This document shows positions 1 to 13,930 of a stretch of 64,000 nt of DNA, piece after piece. The notes below the pieces were generated by a model that saw nothing but the letters and a program-made list of their open reading frames with translations, had not been told where the DNA came from and ran no database searches. The position numbers were made by a program, and so were the translations under genes. Numbering within the stretch: the stretch's first letter is position 1; each line of letters starts with the position of its first letter. Source of the DNA: Cryphonectria parasitica EP155 (taxonomy: Eukaryota > Ascomycota > Sordariomycetes > Diaporthales > Cryphonectriaceae); NCBI RefSeq assembly GCF_011745365.1, contig NW_024468913.1, positions 2,356,001 through 2,420,000 of the forward strand, given 5' to 3'.

Positions 1-1192
1 GAGGGGGCCAGAAATGGTGTGAGTTTTTGGAGACAATCCCTCTCTTTCACTCTCTATCACGCGAACGTGGCCAGCTACCTGCATTGGGCTCAGACGCCCA
101 AGCCTTTACCGTTGTACGTCTCATTCCATCCATCACCACAGTCTCGAGGCGGTTCGTCACGCGGCAATAAGTGCCCACTGTTATAGGATCCACGGATGGT
201 CTCACTGCCCGCCACGACGACCTTTGGCACAACAAAACTTGGTTATGCACCTACGCCTGAAGATCACCGCATTCCTCAGCCCGTAACATGTCGACGCTGC
301 TTGCAGAAAATGGTCTAGAGCCTCAACCCAAACAAGGATTGGACTGCCCCAAGTCCCACTGAGCTACGAGTACCATGCAGTCTTCGCCTGGCCGCCACGC
401 TGTGCCGCTGGCATGATTATGCAAACATACCCGCGATGGATCGATTTTCGAATCCTTCCAGCTGCCTTGTACCACCAACCTCTCTGTCTCTCACTCCTTT
501 CTGCACGGCCCCCTAGGTATAGCATAAACAGGGACGTCTCAAGGGAAGGGGGATGCAAGTTCTAGAATGAGGGATACACCTGGGACGTTTTCTGGTTTGC
601 ACCATCCGTTGCTCGACATTTCTAGGGTTCCTGGAGACGAACCGAGACTCGAGAAAGTGCGAAGCACACACAAAGAGAGGTCTGTGGAAGCAGTCGTTGA
701 TGACTTTTGGCGTGCTAGCACTGTGGCGTCAGTACCTGCATTGATGCTTTGGATGGATCTGTGATGCTGGGGCGGAATCTTGTTTATTTTTTTCCTTTCA
801 GGAGAACCTGCACCGTCCTGTCTAGCACCACACAATCTCTCTCTGACACACACAGGCACATGCACGCTTGCAAAGTCACGTCAGCCTTCATTACCTGACC
901 TTGCCCTTTGTCAGTTCAGTCCAGGGAGATCCGGTTGCCACTCGGCCGGCTTTCTTACCGATCCTGTCTGCTTACGTTGGGCGACTTCCAACCTTCTTTT
1001 CCTATCTTTTTTTCCCCCTCCCTCCTACTTCTTCGAACTCTACACTCAACCCCAACGCTGGTCTATTGCACACTGCCACCGCACACAAACGCATTCGTGG
1101 GAAGAGAGAGAGGCACCGATGGTGGATGACAGCCTCGGCCGAACACGTCGCCGCGAAGACGAGGTGAGGAGACATCTTTTCCCCCGACAAAG
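1..1192. other. Upstream non-coding region
   Basis: I see no credible gene here. Short open frames on both strands have low-complexity or pyrimidine-rich content and no recognisable domain. The last 400 bp are CT-rich, as is usual for fungal promoter and leader DNA in front of the membrane-protein gene that follows. Confidence 0.5.
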
Positions 1193-2747
1193 ATGTCCAA
1201 CGCCGGACCTCTCACGACGACATTCACCGCACCGCCGGCCTGCACGACTGCGACCGGCCTCTACCAGATATGGGACGCCACAAACACAGACTCGTTGTAC
1301 TACTATGAGCAGGGGCCGCTGGCCTCGATGACGAGTTGTTACCCGAGTGGTTACGACCCGGTGCCTGAGCAGTACTACTCGCCTGGCTTGTGTCCGAGTG
1401 GGTATACTGCAGCTTGCTCGAGCACGGATGTGGTGTCGGCCACGGTGACGGAGACCGCATTTGCCTGCTGTCCGACGGGTGTCGTATACACGTGTGCGGC
1501 GAGCTCAACGCCAGGCCAGCAGTACCTGGGATGCACGACGAGCTTTGGTGGACCCCTGGCCGTGGCGGGCGTGACGGCGGTATCTGACGGGCAGTCGTAT
1601 ACCACGTCGACGACGGAGAATAATGGATTCGTGATGGGAGCCAACAGCATTGCAGTACGGTTTCGTTCGGGAGACTTTTCGGCCGGTGCGATTGCCACGG
1701 TAAGTTTTCTACAGATGACAATTTGTTTTCGATTGACGAACCACCTGCTGACAACCGTCTCTTCCTTTGTCTCTCAAACATAAGACCTCTGGAACGACGA
1801 CAGCACCATGTCCAATAGAGACAGCATCCATCACGCCGTCGCCGTCGCCGTCAACGGACAGCAAGGCACTGTCGACTGTGGGAATAGCTGGAATAGCAGC
1901 CGGCTCAGCAGGAGGAGCTCTCATCATCGCCAGCTCGCTGGGTCTCTTCCTCTGGCTCCGCAGGAGGAAACAGAGGGCATCACGAGTACAACAGTCGAAA
2001 GGCCGATCCATCTCAACAACACCTACACCACTATTACCGCCACCACCACCGCCACCGCCACCAGCACCATCAAGTAGACCACCGCGACCACAACGGCCCC
2101 CAACCCTGCCGCCCCCACCGCCCCCTAAGGACCGACACCTCTGGCCGACCTCGCCGACCCCGAGCAGCACGAGCGACTTCAAGAAGCATTACTACTACTC
2201 CCATCGCGACGACTTCCCCAGGAGGTCCCGCTCCTATGATGACTTCAAGAAGTATTCTGGCCGGGACACCAAGTCGACCTTCGACAGCCTCCACGGGCCC
2301 TTTGAGCTCCCCACCGCAACCACCGCCGGGAGCAAGAACGATCTCGAGCTGCACGAGCTGTACAGCGATTGGCCCACGAGCCCCAACTCGACGACAGGAT
2401 TGGTGTCGCCCACGAGCAAATTCTCACACTCGGCGTCGGCGAGAAACCATCAACAACACCAGCTTGCCTCGCCTAGGTCCAGGGACTACTTTCCCCCGCC
2501 GCCGTCGCCCCAGGTCCCCGCCCGCTATTGGACACCGACGCCACCGCCTCCGCTGCTGACGAATACGACGACCTACGGAAGCAGTAGCCAGCCAGCCGAG
2601 CTCGAGTCGCCGTCGCGTAGCTTTAGGTCGCCGGCGCGGCAGAGGCGGATGCCTAGTGGGCGGTTGGGGAGCAGCTGGGCGCCGGCCGAATTGCCCGGGG
2701 ACTGTGAGTCTCCTGGGGTTAGTGGGGCCCCACAAGGATTTTTGTGA
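1193..2747 (+). CDS. Single-pass membrane protein with Cys/Ser/Thr-rich ectodomain and proline-rich cytoplasmic tail
   Basis: Two exons, 1193-1699 and 1785-2747, join in phase 0 across an 85 bp intron (GTAAGT to TAAG) and give 489 residues. Residues 1-195 are rich in Thr, Ser, Tyr and Cys. A glycine/alanine-rich hydrophobic helix at about 200-226 is followed at once by LRRRK, which marks the cytoplasmic side. The tail holds long proline runs at about 245-290 and many Ser-Pro motifs. This layout resembles fungal wall-stress or surface-sensor proteins, but I see no WSC domain and no obvious N-terminal signal peptide, so the helix may act as a signal anchor. The function is unknown; a surface-sensing role is inference from architecture only. 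A plain open frame would stop inside the intron, so the splice is needed to reach the helix. Confidence 0.8.
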
Positions 2748-4511
2748 CAATATCAACATCTTGTTTCTTATATGTTGTGGATCTATTTCTCTTTTCCCTT
2801 TGTTTCATCTTGGTGACGATGGCAAAATTGTCATCCATGAGGCTGTATGAACGTTAGCTGTACGAATATTCTGGGTTCTACGGTGGGGGGGGGGGGGGTG
2901 GAAGGATTGTATTTGTATCTCGTGCATTGCTTCGGCGCTGGACTTTGATTTCTTTTCTTTTTTTTTCTTTCTTCCCCTTTCATTTTTCTCTCTCCTGTCC
3001 TGTCCTTTATTACAAAGGGAGGGACGTATTGGTTTCAATTCGACATCTGAGCCTTGTCAAGCGCAAGATCAGAGGGGTGTATTCACACAGAAAAATTCCG
3101 GCTACCTTTCCTATTCGTGTAATATTTCTCTCTCTTTCTCTCCATGGAGCAAGGAAGAAGCAATTGTGGAGCAAAATCTTAGGAGGGAGAGAGGGACACT
3201 AGCATTGGGCTCATGTTAAATCAGGCAGGAAATTCTCACGATGGGGAAAGCAAGACAGAGCATGATAAGATGGTTGTGCAAGATATTGAGCATGGTGAAA
3301 GTGCGCAAACACATATCTGTGCGTTCTGGAGGGATACACTGGGTGTGTACAATACATAGCAGCGCGTGGTGAAGAGTTTACTGCTAGTAAAGCAAAGATT
3401 GTACCAATAAATCATACAGTCAGTCAGAATGAGTTTCTGGGTTCGAGAGATGTGTCTACGCAGAACGATAAAGAGTTCATGGCTGCGTTGTGTCCTTGAG
3501 GTGGTGAGTGATGTCTGTTCATATCACAAGTTCTCCGGGCTATGTGAGATACTTTTCTTAGCTGTGGTGTGTTTACATATTTCGTCGTGGTAGGTGTGGT
3601 AGAATGCGCTTTGCTGTGTATGTGTCTAGATAGCAAATGCACGCGGGATCTCGAATTGCCCATGTACTGAGTAATTGCACAAGTCTGGCCTTGTCCTGTT
3701 CGCTCACCCTGGTCTGCTCTTCTTGCTCTTCTCCTTTGGAATCAGCCGTTTTGCTACGCCATGAGGCGTCACATGAAAACACATGTGCTACAGTACAAGC
3801 AAGCCCAAGCTGGGACCCAAGGATTAATATTGTCTCCAGCGGGGTGTGTTCGTAGAAAGAAGACCATGGGGCGAACGGTAACATGCTGGCAGGCCCCTCG
3901 GCGCAGCATCAAAGAATCCTCGAGAAAAGGGAAAAAAGAGAAGGGGAAGAACAAGAGAAAAAGGAAGACAAGTCTGGACGAATAAATCGAACGCATGTTG
4001 GGGTAACATGTATAGAGGAATCAATTACTGGTGACTGGATGCCATGACGGAAACGCGCGTCTCCCCTTCTCATTGGGACAGCAGGCGATAGGCTCAGGTT
4101 GACGTGAATGCCACTGGAGCCATGTGGTCGGGACCAAAAGTTTGGGAGAGGACCGTGTAATATAGTAACCACGTGTGAACGAGAGCATCAAGAGAAGTAA
4201 AGACGAGAGAAAGAAGACGGAGGAACCTGGTACGCTTAGGACCAACCTTCCCGTGTTCAAAGTGACAGCTCGCTGTATTGTCCACACAATGTGACATCGA
4301 GCTGTTGGGAATCTCCCCAAGCGTAGACCTGCCATGCGCTTGACGAGATCCTCGGCTGCCCAACGACAAACTTCCTTCCATCCCCGGCCTGGCCCCTCCT
4401 TCAACAAATAGCCGCAACCTTTGCCAACCGCCCAAGCAGATCTATTGCCGAGAGAGAAGAAAAAAGTACCACCAGGCGCTTGCAACGTGATCCACACATC
4501 CACAAACGCAG

Positions 4512-4565
<54 letters not shown>

Positions 4566-5975
4566 GTTTAACCTTGCTCCAGCCTGGCCAGCCAGAAAGA
4601 AGGGTGGGCGCGGTAACAAGCAAAAAGAAGAGAGGGGAAATAAAAGGTTGGAGTGGGGAGAGAGAGAGAGAGTACTATGTAGAGAGGAGGGAGGGGGCAA
4701 AAGTGACAATACACTTACCCAATCAGAGGACCAGGCGCGCGATGAGCCCATACTTGTCTTTTCCGCGGACGAATCGAAAAGAAGCTTTGCCCACTCTTGT
4801 TGTTTGCCGGGCGTCTAGATGCAGTGTGACGGGTGAGATGATTGGGCGTGGACCCCTGAAAAGGTGTGGGTGGTTTTTTTGTTGTGTTTCTTTTCTGGCG
4901 TGTGTGAGTGCAATGGTACATGTGCGCGATCCTAAATTTGGACCAGTGCTGATACCCTACCCCTGCCACATCCATTACAGTACCACCAATGTTGGTGTGT
5001 GTATGTCTCTCTCGCTGTTTTCTTTCTTCTCTTCGTGTAAGCCTTTTTGTCGGTATGTTCTCCCCGAGGTTGCCTCCAAGGGACAAGGGGGTGCGGCGAC
5101 GCTCTTTTCAGAGAAAGATGTTCGTATGCAAGCCATCCCGCTAGTGGAGGGGACTTGACAGGGTCCACAGCGCTTAGAGAGGAGAATTAGCCCGTACTAT
5201 AGTAGACATGCTTTTTTTTTTTTGGGCAGAAGGGCGGGTAGAGAGCGACGGCCGTGGCTACCATGCCTTTTCTCGGTTGAAGGAGGAGAAAAATACCCCA
5301 GGCAAGAGAAGGCGAGAGGAGAGAGACAGCCAGCCAGCCAGACAGCCAGACAGACAGGGTGCAAGGTATCTCGGTCTAATCAGACAGGCCTGTTCGCTTC
5401 GTTGTGGTGCACACTGCATTGCAACGGGCGGCTGCTGTTGCTCATTGTGATGAGTGGTGTTTTTGATAGTCGCTGGAGTAGGTGGCTAGCCATTAATGTT
5501 TGCCATCATCCGCCTGTGATAATTTGACTTTTTCTTTCTTTTTCTTCTTTTTCCTTTCTTCCTCCTATTACTCCCTTTTGTTTTTAGCTGCTCACCGTCC
5601 CGTCAAGCTTTTGTTCGTTTTATTTGCTTGCTTGCTTGCTTGGTGGGTTGTGAGGCTCTTTGTTGCCCCGAGTCGACCGAGCCCTTTCTGCATTGTGCGA
5701 CGTGTAGAAGACGAAGAAGAAGAGGAAGAACCTGCTGCAGCACCACCATCACCATTCAAACTCGACAATGTACTCATAGCAGAGTGGATGAGACGAAACC
5801 CTTTTACACACCCTCCCTCGCCCTTCAACACCATATCCATCCCGAACGAAGGGGTCCAGAGTCGCAGACGCTCCACCTTGTGAAGGAGATCAAAAATAGA
5901 AGGAGAGGACGGACAAGGAAAAAAAATATTACAGGAGGTGTCAAGACTTCTGATTACTATTTTCATCCCGTCAAG
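2748..5975. other. Long intergenic region with simple repeats
   Basis: About 3.2 kb without a supported gene. It contains a 14-base G run at 2885-2898, a (CA)26 tract at 4513-4564, purine-rich stretches near 3900-3980 and 4640-4700, and a CT-rich leader in front of the next gene. The open frames on both strands are mostly translations of these simple repeats. Confidence 0.55.
4513..4564. repeat. (CA)26 dinucleotide microsatellite
   Basis: Uninterrupted CA repeats for 52 bp in intergenic DNA. The Thr-His and Cys-Val repeat frames seen here are artefacts of the repeat. Confidence 0.95.
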
Positions 5976-7961
5976 ATGTCGCCCAGATTACCACAGGGAG
6001 GCGCCTTCTCCCTATTCCCCAGGGAGAGATCGCCTTCAGGCGGAATGCAGCAGCACGTGGGGGCCGCCGGGTCCGGCCCCAGACCATCCATCGACTCTGT
6101 GACGCGGGACTCACCCTCCAGGACGGGAAGGCGCACCCCGCTGGAGCGCAAGATGTCCGTGAAGGACGGGAAGAAGCCGGCAGCCGTGGTAGGCAACACG
6201 GAATCATCTGGTGCCAACAACAACAACAACTACAACATCAATGCCTCGCTGTCGAAGGAGGAGGAAGAGGATGGAGAGAAGGAGGACCCAGTAATAATAC
6301 AACGCCCTGCTCCTGTGGTTCTGGCCAGCTCGACAACATCGCCACCACCTCGCTGTGGCACGGCCTTCTCAGAGGCGCAGACCCTCGTGCGGGAGAACAG
6401 CACGCGGTCCAGGAACTCGATCGCCAAGCTGCCGCTCGCGCCTGAGGAAGGCAGCAACATGGCCAACGGAGCCCCAGCACCAGCACCTGTGCGCTCCATC
6501 TTCCCAGAATACAACCCCAATGTGCCCCTTGCCCAGCAAAACTACTACCCGACCCAAGTCAGCCCCACGAGCATCCCACCAGAGGCCATCAGCCGGCGCC
6601 TCTACTCACCGACCTCTCCAGACGCCCACAGCCAACACCAACAACACCACTCAACCTCCCTTCCCAATAATAACAGCAACAACGGGCCCCAATCTCCACC
6701 TCTCCGGAGCCCACAGAGCGCTGGGACCGCCAACACTGCTGCTCCACGTAGGTGGCCTCCGCCCCGCGCCAATGAAGTGCACCCTGCCCAGCCGCCCACT
6801 ATCAGCACGACCGAGCAGCTCCGTGACTACTGGAAGGTAGCCAACGGGTGGAAGGCAAGCGCGAGCGAGGGGCGCGTGTACACCTTCAAGGTCAGCTGCG
6901 AGCGGGACGCCCCCATTTACACCCTCGCCTCGAGAGCCCAGCAGCCCTTTTACCGCGTCAAGCTGGATCCCACGAGCACCTCTGCCAACGTCTCCGTGTC
7001 GCGCTTTGACCCTGCTCGGCCGTACAAGCCGCCTGTGCCGCCCAAGGATCACAGCGGCAGCCGCAGCCGCAACGGGAGCAGCGAGAGCGTGGGCGGGAGC
7101 GGCCTGAACCTGTCCCTCGGCAAGGAGACCAGCGCCAAGGGCTGGCAGGAGGTGCTGGCCACGACGATCGAGGAGAAAGCAAGGCACCACGCCCCGCACG
7201 ACGGGCTCGTGGCCCTTCTATTCCCGTCCGCGGCCGCCAAGTTGGCCATGGAGAGCCAGTACACCAACGCGGCGGCGTGCGCCATGGCCGAGCGCGAGTG
7301 TGCACGGCTCGTGTGGGACGACGACAGCGGGAGCCACTTCCTCGTGCACCCGGCCCTGGCCATGCCGTTCTGCGTCACCATCGAGCGGAATCCAACGTGG
7401 TCCCGCACAGAGTACACGCTCGAGCACATCGAGTCGCCGCAGCACTTTGCCCGCCTGACCAAGGACGGCACGGGCACGGGCTGGCTGGAGATCGACACGG
7501 GCATCGCCTCCAAGATCGACGCCGTGTACCTGGCTGATGTCGCGGTCACGGCGCTGCTGCTGGTCGCGCATGCCGACGGCGACTTCAGCAGGGTCGAGGT
7601 CTTTGAGCCGCCGCCGTCCATCGGAAGCGGACGGGACAGCAGGCAGGACAAGAGGCCGTCGAGTCGCATCAGCCGGCTGAGCACCAGGATCGGGACGGGC
7701 GGGAGTGGCGACAAGAAGAAGAAGGTCGGCAAGAGCCCGCTGGAGTCGTTCGAGCTAGACCTCGAGAGCCAGACGAGCGAGCTGAAGAACCACTTGTCGT
7801 CGAGTAAAGAAAAGGACGGGACGCCGGGCTGCGCGAGGATCCTCATCTCGGTGCTGAGTGTCACCTTCAAGTGCTTGATATGGTGCGCCACGGTCGCCTT
7901 CAAGGCGCTGACGGCTTGTATTGCGCTGATTGCCAAGTGCCTAACTTCTGAGAAGTTGTAA
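5976..7961 (+). CDS. Conserved fungal protein, 'acetylserotonin methyltransferase-like' in name only
   Basis: Single exon, 661 residues from the ATG at 5976. The open frame extends 348 bp further upstream, but that part is low-complexity leader, so I start where the typical N-terminus with the motif AFSLFPRE begins. Residues 1-270 are disordered, rich in Pro, Ser, Asn and Gln. A conserved globular part at about 280-510 contains YTFKVSCERDAPIYTLAS, FYRVKLDP, ARLVWDDDSG and TEYTLEHIESP. A basic Ser-rich stretch follows, and the C-terminus (last 45 residues) is hydrophobic and Cys-rich. From memory this matches a Sordariomycete family often annotated as acetylserotonin methyltransferase-like. 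I see no SAM-binding motif, so the name should not be taken as a function. Convergent with UTP11. Confidence 0.8.
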   Translation: MSPRLPQGGAFSLFPRERSPSGGMQQHVGAAGSGPRPSIDSVTRDSPSRTGRRTPLERKMSVKDGKKPAAVVGNTESSGANNNNNYNINASLSKEEEEDGEKEDPVIIQRPAPVVLASSTTSPPPRCGTAFSEAQTLVRENSTRSRNSIAKLPLAPEEGSNMANGAPAPAPVRSIFPEYNPNVPLAQQNYYPTQVSPTSIPPEAISRRLYSPTSPDAHSQHQQHHSTSLPNNNSNNGPQSPPLRSPQSAGTANTAAPRRWPPPRANEVHPAQPPTISTTEQLRDYWKVANGWKASASEGRVYTFKVSCERDAPIYTLASRAQQPFYRVKLDPTSTSANVSVSRFDPARPYKPPVPPKDHSGSRSRNGSSESVGGSGLNLSLGKETSAKGWQEVLATTIEEKARHHAPHDGLVALLFPSAAAKLAMESQYTNAAACAMAERECARLVWDDDSGSHFLVHPALAMPFCVTIERNPTWSRTEYTLEHIESPQHFARLTKDGTGTGWLEIDTGIASKIDAVYLADVAVTALLLVAHADGDFSRVEVFEPPPSIGSGRDSRQDKRPSSRISRLSTRIGTGGSGDKKKKVGKSPLESFELDLESQTSELKNHLSSSKEKDGTPGCARILISVLSVTFKCLIWCATVAFKALTACIALIAKCLTSEKL

Positions 7962-8271
7962 GTCGCGCAAAGCAAAGAAGGCAAAAATATTTGTTCATGA
8001 TATGCACGATGGATGATACGAGAGAGAAAGAAAATATATCGGTAATGGTTGTAGATGATGACGATGGGCCGGCGAGTTGCACCTGAGGGCGTGGGGTCTC
8101 TCTTGGGTTTTTCTTCTTCTTCCTTTCTTGTTTATTTCTTTGGCATTGTATTTCCCATGATACCTCTTCTGTCTCGGCATAATTCGAAAGCTTCTTGCGG
8201 CCGGCCCTGCTTACTTCCCGGCGCGTGCTGGGGATTGACAAAAATGATCTGGGCCGTCCCACGTTCTTCCG
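7962..8271. other. Convergent 3' regions
   Basis: 310 bp between the stop codons of two convergent genes; presumably the two 3' untranslated regions. No other feature seen. Confidence 0.6.
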
Positions 8272-9223
8272 CTACCTCTTGCGCTCGCGCACCTTGAAGT
8301 TCTTCCCTTTCTTAGTGATGCCTCCCACTGTAGCCGTCTTGGCCATCTTTGCCCGCTGCATCTCGAGCTCCATCTCGGTCTCCGTCAGGGCGCTGAGCTT
8401 CTTCTTTGCAGTCTGTAGCTTCTGTCGTAACCGCTCGGCGTTCTGCCTCTTCCGCATCTTCTCTTTCGTTTTCCTGTCGTCCATGTCCACCATGTCGTCG
8501 TCGCTGTCCTCCGGCTCTGGCAGAATCTCGTCCCTGTCCTCGGCAGTGTCGGCAAACACAATCTTTTTTGGTTTCGACTGTGCCTTTGTCGTCCGCCGCG
8601 GTTCCTCGTCGTCCTCGTCACTGTCAAGGTCCTCATCATCATCTTCCTCCGCATCGGCAGCAACACCGGCAAACGCGCCAGCAATCACAGCCCGCTGCTC
8701 GAGCCGTGCCACCTCCTTGGCGGCCACGTTGCGCATGGTCCGCAGGTAGCCGATGTCCTGCGTCTTGAGCAGCCGCACGGTGTCCACGTCCATGGCCTTG
8801 TTGCCCCTGTCGCCTGCTACCGTGCCCGTCCACCTCTTGCCGCCCGCGAGCTTGTCTGTGGAGAACTTGCCCCGGGACACCATCCCGAAGTAGAACTCAT
8901 CTTCGTTGCGCTCGGCGGCCTTTTGCTTCAGGCTCTTGAGGACAGTCTGTTTCTTCTTGTGGTCTTTGGCTCGGAGGGCGTAGTCCTGGTGGAAGAAAGA
9001 AGAGAGAGGGGAAATTGTCAGCGCCCAGTTCGTCATGCGTCGATAGGGGGGGGGGGGGGGGGTTTGTTTAAACGAATGAATTCGATAGTGTGGACGTGGG
9101 AAACAGGGAAGAAGAGCAAAAGCGTACCTTGTGCTTCTCGAGAAGGCCGAGCCTCTCGCGTTCCTTGAGCTGGCCTCTCTCGCGGTGCGAGCGGCGTTGT
9201 ATTGAGTTTCGTAATGAGGACAT
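8272..9223 (-). CDS. UTP11: U3 snoRNP / SSU processome protein Utp11
   Basis: Exons 9223-9128 and 8985-8272 join in phase 0 across a 142 bp intron (GTACGC to CCACCAG), giving 269 residues, close to the yeast (250) and human (253) proteins. The N-terminus [20 protein letters not shown] is the family signature, followed after the intron by [13 protein letters not shown] and [15 protein letters not shown]. An acidic stretch at about 165-180 and a basic C-terminus ending KVRERKR complete the usual order. Utp11 acts in the nucleolus, in the small-subunit processome that cleaves the 18S rRNA precursor. The intron falls after codon 32 and carries a 17-base homopolymer (G on the plus strand, C in the transcript). 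The long single-frame version starting at 9390 reads through the intron and is wrong at its N-terminus. Confidence 0.95.
9046..9062. repeat. 17-base G homopolymer in UTP11 intron
   Basis: Longest of about a dozen G or C runs of 11 bases or more in the window. Others are at 2885-2898, 13878-13890, 14157-14168, 27936-27948, 28679-28689, 31135-31148, 44674-44685, 45516-45527, 46181-46193, 51446-51456 and 61465-61475. None lies inside a called exon; four lie in introns. Confidence 0.9.
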
Positions 9224-9847
9224 GGCTTCTGATTTTGGTAGTGGAAGGAAGAGGTTTGTTTGGCGGACTGCTGGGCGAAAGAAAGGAAAGACGATTCTTT
9301 GGGAGAAGGCAAGAGTAAAGTAGAAGATGGGAAATTTCCAGATTGCGATAAGATAAGGAATGGCCTTAGCGCAGACTCTCTATGCCTCATTCCTTCAAGT
9401 AGTTTAAAGTATAGAATTTGTTCATCTCAGCAACGGTTTCTAGGAATAAATACAAGCCACTGTTTTGACACATGTCTTATGTACAATCTTCCAACTCTCC
9501 ATACATCCGAGAATGCCAGGCGTCCTGTTGTTTATCCGTTCTTGGACGTAAAGCGCCTGCGATCCACGCATTGTGTCGTCCCCATCAAACAAACCAAGAG
9601 CGCTTGAATCTGAACCTGAGTCTGCGTGACTTCAGAAGCGTTACCATCCTTACGAAGCTCATCGAGGGACCTGAAAATGCCCAACACGTACCATTGGTCT
9701 GTACATACTATAAAGTTAATGTGTGCCGGGGCCCCTTCTACGACACGGCCACGACGGCGTCCGGAGACCCCACAAAGCCAGCCATCACTGTCTCCAAGAC
9801 CCATCCCTGGATCCTCGGTCAGCGCCGGCGGTGGGACGATGGCTTAG

Positions 9848-10172
9848 GTCGCGGCCCCGCGTCTTCTCACTCCGGGGTTCGTCCCGTTCGACTGTCCTTT
9901 TCTGGACCCCGGCTGGAACGTGCAAGGGATGCAGTCTCACAGCCTTCTCCATCTTCCCCCTTTTTTCCTTGCTTATTGTCCAGATCAATCTCTACGATGC
10001 GAGGCTGGATATGCGCCAGTGGCACGAGGAGAAAGAGACGTGTGCATACACGCAACGCGGTCTTGGCAGCACGACATCTGATCTATACTTGTACTCTTTT
10101 AAAATTACGTTTCCGTTCTCCTGGCGATCCTGGCCAGGATCCACTCGGGATGATCTCGACCTTATTTACTAG
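9848..10172 (+). CDS. Weak candidate gene fragment, unknown product
   Basis: Two pieces read well as coding: 9848-9919 (contains VPFDCPFLDPGWN) and 9984-10172 (begins INLYDARLDMRQWHEEKE and stops at 10172). They join in phase 0 over a 64 bp intron with donor GTGCAA and acceptor TGTCCAG. The same frame upstream, from an ATG at 9677, ends at a TAG at 9845, so a further intron or a different start is needed and I cannot place it. The opposite strand has a competing frame at 9804-9532 that also looks protein-like. No domain recognised. It may be a small gene, a decayed one, or chance. Confidence 0.2.
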
Positions 10173-11101
10173 CATATTCTACCCTAAAAACAGACATGCC
10201 ACAGAGCGTTTCTGGAACGACTCGTATATACTATTCAGGGGCAGACACTACTTTCTTCTTTTCTCCGAGACAGAAAACCGACTGACCAACCAACCTGCGA
10301 CCTTGCAATTTTGTGTTTAGCCGCTGCTGCAGTCCTGCCCATGCCCCAGCTCCTTCTTTCCCAATACGAGCCAGGTAATTAATTCTAGTTCAGATGATGT
10401 CATTTATGTTCGTTTCTCTTCTTTGACCAAGCCCAGGGCCACCACCTTGTAAGGTCTGTTTTCCATGATTTATTCATGTATGAACTTGAAAACAATGTGG
10501 AGCAAGAAGAGACACAGCCAAATGGCTCATCAGCCCTGTCTGCCTCGAGGAGGGATGAGTAAGGTCTCAGGATCGGAGATGGGCATTCTGGAATACCTCC
10601 TTCCTTCCCCCTGCGTGCCTGCAGCCCATTGCTCCTACCAAAGGGATATCTACTAGCCGTGCAGGGAGACTTTGATGACTGCCAACAAACAGCCCCGAAA
10701 AGAGGGCCAGTGTGAGCAAGAGTAAAGTGAGTGAGTGAGCCAGTCCGTTACTTGGGCCATGAGCTCACTCTTGGGGTGTGCTGTCCACTGCGGAATTTCC
10801 ACTCCAGACAAAAGCATAAGCATCTGACAAAGGAACGCAAAGTCGCGTGTCTTGCTGGGTTCTTGTCTGCTTCCTTTTTTTTCTTCTTTCTTTCCCCCTA
10901 TCTCTCTTTCTTCCATACAGACCCTCTCTCTACTTCTTGTTCTTTCATTTTTTTTCTCTTTCTTGTCTCTCTTTCTCTCTTCTTCTCACGAGAACAAGGT
11001 CTCATCCTCGAGCTTGTTCATCTTCGACACGTTCCTTGCGTTGCGGCTGTCTTTTTTTACATGGATATCTCCTTCTCGTCCGCTTCCCCCGTCACGAGCC
11101 C
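10173..11101. other. Intergenic and leader region before the GH47 gene
   Basis: No supported gene. The last 250 bp are strongly CT-rich, typical of a fungal promoter and transcription-start region. Confidence 0.5.
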
Positions 11102-12940
<1,839 letters not shown>

Positions 12941-13930
12941 ATGCCCTTTTTATTGTCCATTTTGACAATATCCACTACGCGTGCCGATGAGTATGATCCA
13001 CTTGACGTTGTTGCGTAGGGGTGAGTACAAGTCACTGTTTGCTGCCTTGTGGTCTGTGACGAAAATATCAGGAGTATTTGCTGACTTGGCATTCTAGAGC
13101 GCCACGTTCACTTCTCCATGACTATGGGCTGAAGGCAGTGCGATGGGCGGCAACTAGAACTTCCTTTTTCCCACCGGAACTCCATGGATCGATTATCAAG
13201 CCGCCGTGGCAAAGTCGGTACTGACATTGTCAGACTTCTTAGCTGTCTTGAATATGGGATTCGAGAACGAGGATTAGGGAAAGCAAAAATCTATAACGAA
13301 GGTGGATATTTTTAGCCGTGATAAATACCGGGATAGATTCCCCCAGAGGACGTCATTAATAGGGTAAAGGCCAACTGCACAGATAAACATCAACAATGAC
13401 ACAAATGTCGTGTCGAGATCCGGTCTTCATGAATGATTGAGGCTGAGAGAGACATTGCAAGATTCTATGTCAATGTCTATAGCAAGGATACATCATAGCA
13501 AACGGTACGGGACGACCCATGATACGGAGGAAGCAAGCATCTGGCTGGATCATACATATCTTTATTGCTGCCTTGACAAATAGCCACACCAACGTGCGAC
13601 AAACACCACTAGCTGAACAGCTCATGCGGTTTTGAGTTCCCTAGGCTCCGCATCGATGAAGCGAAGGTATGAGCCTTCGCCGAGCATTTCGCTGTATTTG
13701 GAGAGAGGCAGCATTGGGTCTAACGCTAGGTGTGATGTGGTAAAATACTCATTGCCCTGCTACAGTCGAACTGGTCCGGGGCACACTCCGGTCATCCAAG
13801 CATAGTTCTCCTTTCCACACGCTGGTAGGAGGAGGCGGGGTGCGCGCGCAAGCGGTCCTGTAGAGGGGGGTGGAGAAGGGGGGGGGGGGGAGAAACCTCT
13901 CTTTTCCTGTGAAAGTCTGCGGCTAAAGAC
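12941..13930. other. Intergenic region between convergent genes
   Basis: About 1 kb between the GH47 stop and the bHLH stop. Includes a 13-base G run at 13878-13890. No gene, tRNA or repeat family recognised. Confidence 0.5.

Noticed and set aside
5628..5975. N-terminal extension of the 5976-7961 gene in the same frame
   Set aside because: It is Arg/His/Cys/Thr-rich, derived from CT- and GAA-rich leader DNA. The family-like N-terminus begins at the ATG at 5976.
9224..9390. Single-frame version of UTP11 starting at 9390
   Set aside because: It lies upstream of the true exon 1 start and in a different frame; the family N-terminus is encoded by 9223-9128 and needs the intron removed.
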